NCBI GenBank assembly: GCA_947498785.1
Contig: CANMLS010000039.1
Location: 1 to 56,132, forward strand
DNA from: an uncultured Aquimarina sp.
Lineage (GTDB): Bacteria; Bacteroidota; Bacteroidia; Flavobacteriales; Flavobacteriaceae
DNA: 56,132 bases
Reading direction: 5' to 3'
Every line of letters starts with the position of its first letter. Positions within the stretch are counted from its first letter, which is position 1. Shown here in pieces: positions 49,019 to 56,132 of the stretch. The notes under the pieces are model-generated. The model was not told where the DNA came from. It saw nothing but the letters and a program-made list of their open reading frames with translations, and ran no database searches. The position numbers were made by a program, and so were the translations under genes.

Positions 49019-50464
49019 ATGAATCCATTGCTATTAACAGACGGTTATAAATTAGGTCATAGAGAACAATATCCAGCGGGAACTACTTTAGTTTATTCTA
49101 ATTGGACACCTCGCAAGAGTAGGATAGAAGGAGTAAATAGTGTTGTGTTTTTTGGACTACAATATCTTATTAAAGAATATTTGATCAAACGATTTAATCA
49201 GAATTTCTTTGATCAACCCAAAGAAGATATTGTAGCAGAGTATAAGAAATATGTTGATCATTATTTAGGAGTAGATTATAATACGTCTCATATAGAGGAT
49301 TTACATGATTTAGGATACTTACCTATAGAAATCAAAGCATTACCAGAAGGTACAGAAGTTCCTATTAGAGTACCCATGTTTACTTTAGTGAATACAAAAC
49401 CAGAGTTTTTTTGGTTAACAAACTATTTAGAAACCTTATTATCTAATATTATTTGGCAACCTTGTACATCTGCAACCATTGCAAAACAATACAGGAAAAT
49501 ATTAAATAAATATGCTTCAGAAACAGATAAAAATAATTTAGAATTTGTTACTTGGCAGGGTCATGATTTTTCTATGAGAGGAATGTCTGGGACAGAATCT
49601 TCTATATTAAGTGGTATGGGGCATGCGTTGGCTTTTTCTGGTAGCGATACGCTTCCGGTAGCTAAAGCTTTTGAAACTTTTTATAATACAGATGTAACCA
49701 AAGAACTGGTCATAGGTAGTGTAAATGCAACAGAACATAGTGTAATGTGTGCTGGTAGTAAAGATGATGAAATCGGAACCTTCCGAAGATTATTAGAAAC
49801 CTATCCTACGGGAATTTTATCGGTGGTATCAGACACCTGGGATCTATGGAAAGTGCTTACAGAATACCTTCCGAAACTAAAAAAGGAAATTTTAGAACGA
49901 GAAGGAAAACTAGTTATTAGACCAGATTCTGGAGATCCTGTTGATATCATTTGCGGATGTGAACACGAAAACCCCGTAGTGTCTAAAGGGGTTATAGAAT
50001 TACTTTGGAACGAGTTTGGAGGAACAGTAAATGATCAAGGTTATAAAGTGCTCAACTCTAAGATAGGAGCTATCTATGGAGACAGCATTACTATTGAAAG
50101 AGCAACACAGATTTGTGAACGACTGAAGGAGAAAGGATTTGCGTCAACAAATGTAGTTTTAGGAATTGGAAGTTTTACTTACCAATATAATACAAGAGAT
50201 ACATTTGGATTTGCTATGAAAGCAACTTATGTAGAAGTTAATGGTGAAGGAAGAGAAATTTTTAAAGATCCGATTACCGATGATGGCACTAAGAAATCTG
50301 CTAAAGGTCTGATTCAACTGTATAGTGATAATGGACAAATCAAATATAAAGATGAGGTATCTAGAGAGGAAGAAGATGAAGGACTTTTACAAAAAGTTTT
50401 TGTTGATGGTAAATTAATTATCGATGATAATCTAATGAAAATCAGGGAAAGATTACTTGGCTAA
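49019..50464 (+). CDS. nadV: Nicotinamide phosphoribosyltransferase (NAMPT/NadV)
   Basis: A protein of 481 residues of the animal-type NAMPT family. It starts NPLLLTDGYKLGHREQYPAG, with VYSNWTPRKSRIEGVNSVVF, then FVTWQGHDFSMRGMSG near residue 180, SVNATEHSVMCAGSKDDEIG near 240 (catalytic His) and LVIRPDSGDPVDII near 300 (PRPP site). The reaction is nicotinamide plus PRPP to NMN. In the phage NARP1 pathway a homologue uses ADP-ribose pyrophosphate and makes NAD+ directly; which donor is used here cannot be told from motifs. It has its own promoter with a palindrome like that of prs. Confidence 0.94.
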   Translation: MNPLLLTDGYKLGHREQYPAGTTLVYSNWTPRKSRIEGVNSVVFFGLQYLIKEYLIKRFNQNFFDQPKEDIVAEYKKYVDHYLGVDYNTSHIEDLHDLGYLPIEIKALPEGTEVPIRVPMFTLVNTKPEFFWLTNYLETLLSNIIWQPCTSATIAKQYRKILNKYASETDKNNLEFVTWQGHDFSMRGMSGTESSILSGMGHALAFSGSDTLPVAKAFETFYNTDVTKELVIGSVNATEHSVMCAGSKDDEIGTFRRLLETYPTGILSVVSDTWDLWKVLTEYLPKLKKEILEREGKLVIRPDSGDPVDIICGCEHENPVVSKGVIELLWNEFGGTVNDQGYKVLNSKIGAIYGDSITIERATQICERLKEKGFASTNVVLGIGSFTYQYNTRDTFGFAMKATYVEVNGEGREIFKDPITDDGTKKSAKGLIQLYSDNGQIKYKDEVSREEEDEGLLQKVFVDGKLIIDDNLMKIRERLLG

Positions 50465-50636
50465 GAGTATTCATAACTTGTAATAAAGAGAATAGATCTA
50501 GAAATAAGATGCTTTTTTGCAAATAAAAGTTAAATCATATCGAATATAAATTCATAAAAACCATTTATGGATTACTATTCATGATAACAACCAACAACTA
50601 CTACTTTAGCTTCAAATAATAATAAATACACTAAAA

Positions 50637-51317
50637 ATGAAAATCAAAATTTCAATCTTATTATTAGCATTTGCTATTGGTAGTACTTTTACGGTAGAAG
50701 CTCAAAAAATTAAAAAATTTGGAAGTTCTATTGAAAAGAAAATAGGTCCAAAAACAATTAAAGTTCCTTATACCGATGTAGTTTCTTATTTAGGGCATGC
50801 TGCTGTAAATACTGAAGATGAGGTAAGAGATGGTAAGAAATTTTACTATATCTATGTTTGGATACCTGCAGTGGCACCAGAATTAGGTTTACGTATGATG
50901 TCTCCAGCAAAAAAAGTAAAAGTTAAGGACCCTATTAAAGGTGCTACTTATGACGCTAATGCTGGATCAGAGGATTACTTTGATACATACATCACGTTGG
51001 AAAGATCAGATATTGTTTCCAAAGCAGGTATTAGTAACGCTGCAAATGCAAACTGGCATACATTAGCAAAAAATGATGATAGTGGAGAAATGCCAAAACA
51101 GCCTAGTGGAAGATCTTATAATTCTCTTTTACGTTATAAAAGTAAAGTAAGTGATCCTCTTAATGCATTGACTGTAGGGTTATATAGAATTGGTTTTACA
51201 ACCTATAAGAAAGGAGAAGTAAAGGGTACTTTCTTAGCACAAATTGGTTCTCCTGTAAAACTACCAGGTGTAGTTATGGCAAAAACGATTGATGAGTTGT
51301 TAGCTCAAATGAATTAA
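50637..51317 (+). CDS. LipL32-family secreted protein
   Basis: A protein of 226 residues with a signal peptide (ISILLLAFAIGSTFTVEAQ). The body matches the LipL32 surface lipoprotein of Leptospira: GKKFYYIYVWIPAVAPELGL near residue 66 and LRMMSPAKK, YFDTYITLER near 116, YNSLLRYK near 160, and GLYRIGFTTYKKGEVKGTFL near 181. Unlike LipL32 it has no lipobox Cys, so it should be soluble in the periplasm or secreted. The acidic Asp cluster that binds calcium in LipL32 is reduced. Function in flavobacteria is unknown. Confidence 0.85.
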   Translation: MKIKISILLLAFAIGSTFTVEAQKIKKFGSSIEKKIGPKTIKVPYTDVVSYLGHAAVNTEDEVRDGKKFYYIYVWIPAVAPELGLRMMSPAKKVKVKDPIKGATYDANAGSEDYFDTYITLERSDIVSKAGISNAANANWHTLAKNDDSGEMPKQPSGRSYNSLLRYKSKVSDPLNALTVGLYRIGFTTYKKGEVKGTFLAQIGSPVKLPGVVMAKTIDELLAQMN

Positions 51318-51422
51318 AACATTTTACCTGAATTATAGATTACTTATATGATTTTTTGTCCTGGGGGGATAATAACAAAATAGGGACTTGATATATAAAC
51401 AATAGGAGAAATGTTTTTTGAG

Positions 51423-51460
51423 AAGGTGTATGCATATTAAACTGTATACACCTTTCTTTT
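51423..51460 (+). terminator. Terminator after the LipL32-like gene
   Basis: AAGGTGTATGCA (51423-51434) pairs over 12 positions with TGTATACACCTT (51443-51454), one G-U, followed by TCTTTTTT. It lies about 105 nt after the stop. Confidence 0.8.
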
Positions 51461-51484
51461 TTAAATTAAAATCGTTCTAAAGAT

Positions 51485-52408
51485 ATGCTTAAACAAAGGC
51501 TATTAATTGTTCTTCTTGTTATATTAATGAATGCAATCGTTTTTTTGATATACTTAGCGTATCAAGCAAATGAACATAATAAAATACTTATAAAAGATGA
51601 GGTAAAGAAAACATTATTAACGATTGCTCAAAAAAAAGATACGATATTTCATACACAGCCTAGTACACTATCGAATACATACAACGGGTTTAATTCTCCA
51701 AAAGCAATTAATGCTATTGTTGTTATAGAAAATGAGTATTTTACTAATGTAAAAGAGTCATTTAGCAAATATTATGGTACGGTTTGGCAAACCAACGCAA
51801 AAGACAGATATAGAAGTGGAGATACTATAAATGAGTTTGAAAGATATAAAATACAAGCTCAACAGAACAATATAAAAGTAGATAGTATGCATTGCACAAT
51901 ATATGCAATCAAAGGATTGGAGGCTGGACTGGGAGTTGAAAGATTTGAAAATTTAGAAAAATATCACAAAAAAATATGGAAAAATAGAGAACATGCTGGC
52001 TGGAGTATCGCATACATACTAACATCATATTTTAATTGGACTGCTTTTTTGATAATTTCTAAGGATTCAGAAGAGTATTCTTTTGCAATTAATAATTTTA
52101 AAAAAAAACGAAAATATGATGTCTGGAAACAGCCAGATATTCCTATTGAAAAGATGTATATTATAGAAAATGATCAGAAGCAAATTGATAGTTTATTATT
52201 GCAAAACGAATTTGGTTGGGGATTTAGTAAGCAAGGTTGGCATACCTGGATTACTCGATTTGATATAGTAAAGGAATGTAATTGGGAAGCTGCTCCTTCT
52301 TGGGAGTATCAAAAAGAATGGGAAAAACCACTATTTATTTCAACAAAGTTTAAAGAGTACAAAGATTATGCTTCACATATTATAGTATTTCCTCCTAAAA
52401 TTGAATAA
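51485..52408 (+). CDS. Membrane-anchored protein of unknown function
   Basis: A protein of 307 residues with one N-terminal membrane helix (LLIVLLVILMNAIVFLIYLA). The rest is a Trp- and Tyr-rich alpha/beta domain (YFTNVKESFSKYYGTVWQT, GWGFSKQGWHTWITRFDIVK). No catalytic motif or family is recognised. It lies after a terminator and 75 nt before the large VIT/vWA gene, and may be co-transcribed with it. Confidence 0.78.
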   Translation: MLKQRLLIVLLVILMNAIVFLIYLAYQANEHNKILIKDEVKKTLLTIAQKKDTIFHTQPSTLSNTYNGFNSPKAINAIVVIENEYFTNVKESFSKYYGTVWQTNAKDRYRSGDTINEFERYKIQAQQNNIKVDSMHCTIYAIKGLEAGLGVERFENLEKYHKKIWKNREHAGWSIAYILTSYFNWTAFLIISKDSEEYSFAINNFKKKRKYDVWKQPDIPIEKMYIIENDQKQIDSLLLQNEFGWGFSKQGWHTWITRFDIVKECNWEAAPSWEYQKEWEKPLFISTKFKEYKDYASHIIVFPPKIE

Positions 52409-52483
52409 TAAACTAAAAGACTATATAAGAGCAATTTTTTGGACCAATGATGTTAATTTTGAAACTAATACGATACTTTAAAG

Positions 52484-55400
52484 ATGAGAATACTTATACT
52501 TTTGATTTTTATTACTCCTTTTTATATCTGTGGTCAAACCACATTGATAGATTCTAAGGATGCAGATAGCCTTTCTATTAAGGAAATGAAAATACTCACG
52601 AGTATCGTTGGAGATATAGGAGTTACTCAATACACAATAGAAGTTTTTAATCATTCACAAAGGCAATTATCAGGGGAGTTACAGTTTCCTTTATCAGATC
52701 ATCAAAAAATGGTTGGATACGCTTTAGATATTAATGGAGAACTCAGAGAAGCTGTTGCTGTAGATAAAGCAAAAGGACGAGCTGTTTATGAAGCTATTGT
52801 AAGTCGTAATATAGATCCAGGCTTGGTGGAAAAAACTGAAGGTAATAATTTTAAAACAAGGATATATCCAATTCCGGCAAAAGGAAGTAGAACAATCAGA
52901 TTAGATGTTTTAGATAACTTGATTTGGGATAATGGTAATTTATTGGTGGATTTAACTTTAGATTTTAAAGAAAAAATAGCCAAAAAAGATATACAAATTG
53001 ATTTTGTTGGATTCACAGAAGGTCTAGAGTTGTCTGGAGTAGAATCGTTTACTACAAAAAAGAATAAAGAGTTTGTTTCCATAACATCTACAACTACAAA
53101 AGATGTTCATATTATCGCGACTCCAAAACAAAAGAGCTTTACTTTTTATCAAAAACATGAGAATGATTATTTTTATTATAATAGTAGTCCAATACCAAGT
53201 ATAACAAATGAAAACATAATACCTAAAAGTATTACTGTATTGTGGGATCATTCTCGATCAAGAAAAGGATTGGTAGATAAAGAAATACTATTTTTAAAAG
53301 AACTATGTAAACGAATTGCTACTGTTGATATAAGCATAGTATTGTTTAATACAGAAGTGACTTCCATAAAAGAAATAAAAGTAAGAAATTCAAATACCAG
53401 AAAACTAGAGCGATTTTTAGAAGATATTGTATATGATGCTGCAACACAATACGGTTGTGTAAACAAGGTCACAAAATCTGACATGTATATTTTGTGTAGT
53501 GACGGTCTAACCAATTTTGGTGATACTATGTTTAACTCTACAATATCACCTCTGTATACGGTTACATCACAGGCATCGAATAATCCAGCAAAACTTAAAG
53601 TGATTGCTAGGGATAATGGAGGGGTGTATATACATCTAGAAGATCAACCTATAACAGCTGCATTATCTACGCTGATGAATAATTCAATAGTTTTTTCTGG
53701 GTATAAAGAAAAGCAGTTAGAAGAATATTATCCAAAATCTAATACTCGAGTTTCTGGGCCATACTTTAAATCCATGGTAAGAGGAACTAAACTTTTATCT
53801 ATTTCTCCTTTATATAACAAGAACAAAAAAAATAATGCTTCTAGTGCTCCAATAAAGATAGATCATAAAATAATTGACCTAAAACGTCTTTTTGCTATTG
53901 AAAAAATGAAAGATTTGAGTCTATATCCAGAAGAAAATAAGGAACAATTATTGTCTTTGGGACTTGCACATAATTTGTTAACTGATTTTACATCATTAAT
54001 TGTATTAGAAACTTTTGAAGATTATATTACTAATGAAATAGTCCCTCCCAATAAAGAATGGCAAAAACAATATGCAGATAATCTAAAATTAGCAAAGCTA
54101 AAGAAGCAATTAGAGAAGTTAGAGGCTTTTGATGATCAAATAGACGCATTGTCAGAATTACTTGTGTGGGGCTATCCCGATCAAGAAGATATATTAGAGG
54201 AGAAATTTGATAAAAAAGAGAATGATTTAGAGAAGAAATATGATCGTATCGATGATGAACATGACCAATTAGAAAGGTATTTAGATTCAATAAATGCCTT
54301 ACACCTACCAAAGCAAGATCCTATAATTGATGAAAATTTTCAAGAACAGACCATAGAAGATGCAACTATTTCTATTAAAGTGATACAACATGGAGATCAT
54401 TATTTGGTAACAGGAACAATTGAAGATGGTTTGCCTTTACTAGGAGTAAATATATTTGTTGAAGGTCAGAATATAGGAACGGTGAGTGATTTTGATGGAA
54501 ATTTTTCGTTAGAAGTACTTCCTGGAAGTGTCTTAAATTATTCTTTTATTGGTTTTGATACTGTAGAGAAAGAAGTTGTAATAGGTGATCATAGTATAAT
54601 AATGCCTTCATCAGAAGGAATGTTAGAAGAAATTGTCGTTACTGGGTTTTCAGAAAAAAAAGCAACGTACAAAGATGGTAATGATTTTTTGGTTAGTGCA
54701 CCCAATATTGACGATTACCAAATTTTTGGATATAAAGAACAATTGTTTATTAAGAAAAAAGACAACCATATTGTTTTAGGGAGTAATCCATTGGTTTTTG
54801 TTGATTATGAAGTTGATGATTTTGCTGATATAGATTGGAAGGAAGGAAAAGATGAATTAAAATATTTGGAATGGGATGAAGTCTTTTCTCTAGAAATCAT
54901 ACCAAGAGAAGCATCAAAGCAATTAGCAAATACATTAGGAAATGATGGAATTATTTTTGTGTATACCAAGAATTTTTTAGAAGATGAAGTAATTACAATT
55001 CCTATACATATTAATAAGCATATCAAACATGAGCTTTCTAAAAAAGTATGGACAGATATACCAGAATCGCTACAAAAAATAAAGAAATATGATCCAGAGA
55101 AGCGGTATATAAAATATCTGAATTTAACTGCCCAGGAAAAACAACCTGCGGGATTTTATATGGCTGCAGGAAGTATTTTTGCCGAAGATGCTCCAGATCT
55201 GGCAGCTAAGATTTGGTCAAATATAGCCGAGATACAATTAGATAATCATGAAAACATCAGAACTTTGGCGTATCAATTGCGTTCTATAGGAAAATATAAA
55301 GAGGCAGTACCTTTGTTTCAAAAAATATTAGAAGTAAGACCTGATGAACCTATAGCACATAGGGATTTAGCAGTAACCTATGGATTACTACAAGAGTATG

Positions 55401-55921
55401 AAAAAGCTACAGAAATATTAAGAAAGGCATTGGATGGTAATTGGATAGAAAGAAATCGGGATCCATATGATTATACAGAAGTAATGAATACGCTGTATAA
55501 TGATTATCATGCAATTTTAAAGAAAGAAAAGCATACCAAGAAAAGTAAATATATGATATCAGGAGATCTAAGAGTTGTTCTTACATGGACATCAAGTGAT
55601 ACTGATATCGATTTACACCTTATAACTCCGTCAGGAAAAGATTTTTATTATGGTAATGACGAGTCTGATAACATACGATATAATACAGATATTACAGATG
55701 GCTATGGCCCCGAAGAGATCATAGTTAAAGAAGCAGAAAAAGGAGCATATACAATTCTGATTGATTTTTTTGCAGATCGTCAACAAACTATCCACGGTCC
55801 AGTAGGTTTATCCATAGAAACGTATAAATATTTCGGAACAGAAAAGGAAGAACGAACAGAAAAAGTTCTAACCTTAACAAAAAAAGCAAAAAATATACAG
55901 GGGGCTGTCATTAAGTTTTGA
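52484..55921 (+). CDS. Multidomain VIT/vWA protein with plug-like, TPR and DUF2135 regions
   Basis: A secreted protein of 1145 residues. The signal peptide (ILLIFITPFYICGQ) is followed by a VIT domain at about 25-145 (EVFNHSQRQLSGELQFPL, GRAVYEAIVSR), a vWA domain at about 245-400 with the metal site VLWDHSRSRKG (DxSxS), a charged coiled coil at about 540-620, a carboxypeptidase-regulatory-like domain at 640-720 (VEGQNIGTVSDFDGNFSLEV), a TonB-box/plug-like EEIVVTGFSEKK near 715, TPR repeats near 930-1010 (YKEAVPLFQKILEVRPDEPI) and a DUF2135 domain at about 1050-1110 (LTWTSSDTDIDLHLITPSGK). This order is seen in large Bacteroidota surface proteins. Likely role: envelope-associated adhesion or scaffold; no enzyme motif. 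Confidence 0.88.
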   Translation: MRILILLIFITPFYICGQTTLIDSKDADSLSIKEMKILTSIVGDIGVTQYTIEVFNHSQRQLSGELQFPLSDHQKMVGYALDINGELREAVAVDKAKGRAVYEAIVSRNIDPGLVEKTEGNNFKTRIYPIPAKGSRTIRLDVLDNLIWDNGNLLVDLTLDFKEKIAKKDIQIDFVGFTEGLELSGVESFTTKKNKEFVSITSTTTKDVHIIATPKQKSFTFYQKHENDYFYYNSSPIPSITNENIIPKSITVLWDHSRSRKGLVDKEILFLKELCKRIATVDISIVLFNTEVTSIKEIKVRNSNTRKLERFLEDIVYDAATQYGCVNKVTKSDMYILCSDGLTNFGDTMFNSTISPLYTVTSQASNNPAKLKVIARDNGGVYIHLEDQPITAALSTLMNNSIVFSGYKEKQLEEYYPKSNTRVSGPYFKSMVRGTKLLSISPLYNKNKKNNASSAPIKIDHKIIDLKRLFAIEKMKDLSLYPEENKEQLLSLGLAHNLLTDFTSLIVLETFEDYITNEIVPPNKEWQKQYADNLKLAKLKKQLEKLEAFDDQIDALSELLVWGYPDQEDILEEKFDKKENDLEKKYDRIDDEHDQLERYLDSINALHLPKQDPIIDENFQEQTIEDATISIKVIQHGDHYLVTGTIEDGLPLLGVNIFVEGQNIGTVSDFDGNFSLEVLPGSVLNYSFIGFDTVEKEVVIGDHSIIMPSSEGMLEEIVVTGFSEKKATYKDGNDFLVSAPNIDDYQIFGYKEQLFIKKKDNHIVLGSNPLVFVDYEVDDFADIDWKEGKDELKYLEWDEVFSLEIIPREASKQLANTLGNDGIIFVYTKNFLEDEVITIPIHINKHIKHELSKKVWTDIPESLQKIKKYDPEKRYIKYLNLTAQEKQPAGFYMAAGSIFAEDAPDLAAKIWSNIAEIQLDNHENIRTLAYQLRSIGKYKEAVPLFQKILEVRPDEPIAHRDLAVTYGLLQEYEKATEILRKALDGNWIERNRDPYDYTEVMNTLYNDYHAILKKEKHTKKSKYMISGDLRVVLTWTSSDTDIDLHLITPSGKDFYYGNDESDNIRYNTDITDGYGPEEIIVKEAEKGAYTILIDFFADRQQTIHGPVGLSIETYKYFGTEKEERTEKVLTLTKKAKNIQGAVIKF

Positions 55922-56132
55922 ATAACATTTACCCAAAATCAATTTGTCAATAAAACTTCAAACGAATATTAATTCGATCGCTACAAATATAACTTAGCGT
56001 ATTCTACCATTCTAAAAAAGAAATATTTTTGAGGCATTACTTGTGGGAGTATTAGTTAGTCGATCCTTAAAAATAGGCAACAGCTTTATTTTACTGATAT
56101 TGGTTACAAAAAGAGTTTAAAAAAAGACAAGG

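Noticed and set aside
49019..50464. Calling the NAMPT homologue Namat (ADP-ribose pyrophosphate user)
   Set aside because: Motifs do not separate the two activities by eye; the ordinary nicotinamide phosphoribosyltransferase name is kept.

Overview
The window looks like a chromosome segment of a marine-type flavobacterium (Bacteroidota, Flavobacteriaceae; an Aquimarina-like genome would fit, but that is inference). It is AT-rich. Several genes are preceded by the Bacteroidota -7 promoter element TAnnTTTG instead of a -10 box, Shine-Dalgarno sequences are scarce, signal peptides and lipoboxes are of flavobacterial type, and the gene families present (SusC-like TonB receptor, DUF1080, DUF4154, DUF1761, nucleoside:H+ symporter-type MFS) are typical of the phylum.

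Layout. 1-5.2 kb: the edge of a leftward gene, an ABC-F ATPase, a 21-bp periodic repeat array, a UbiE-like methyltransferase and a secreted alpha/beta hydrolase. 5.1-8.1 kb: a 2.6 kb insertion flanked by 390-bp direct repeats (3 mismatches), carrying a dead IS5-family transposase and one gene of unknown function. 7.9-11.4 kb: an acyl-CoA (probably propionyl-CoA) carboxylase operon encoding a biotin carrier, a biotin carboxylase and a carboxyltransferase. 11.5-14.9 kb: LysE exporter, DUF1761 membrane protein, DUF457-type membrane hydrolase and a FemAB/GNAT-like acyltransferase. 15.2-20.9 kb: two single-domain response regulators, a TonB-dependent receptor and a DUF4154-histidine kinase whose start overlaps the receptor stop. 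21.2-28.3 kb: a six-gene putative trans-envelope machine made of a CbbX-like AAA+ ATPase, two coiled-coil proteins, a membrane-anchored solute-binding-OmpA fusion, an ABC permease and an ABC ATPase. 28.3-37.1 kb (minus strand): a membrane protein and an eight-gene operon for oxidation and breakdown of 3-keto sugars. 37.1-41.2 kb: sparse DNA with a lipoprotein, a small export protein, a structured palindromic element, a tRNA-like gene with mismatched stems, small ORFs and terminators. 41.2-50.5 kb: an NAD+/ADP-ribose island. 50.6-56.1 kb: a LipL32-family protein, a membrane-anchored unknown and a 1145-residue VIT/vWA multidomain protein.

The most striking part is the NAD+/ADP-ribose island. 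An NrtR-type Nudix regulator is followed by a divergent PRPP-synthetase-like enzyme, three ADP-ribosylglycohydrolases, a NADAR protein, KptA/Tpt1 RNA 2'-phosphotransferase, a macrodomain protein, a 2-oxoglutarate dioxygenase, a PPP-type phosphatase and a nicotinamide phosphoribosyltransferase. Two 19-bp palindromes of the form TTGYGT-N7-ACRCAA sit at the same place relative to the -7 elements of the prs-like and nadV genes, so the whole block may be one NrtR regulon. It probably strips ADP-ribose from protein and nucleic acid and returns it and nicotinamide to NAD+, either as housekeeping or as a counter-measure against NAD+-depleting toxins and defences.
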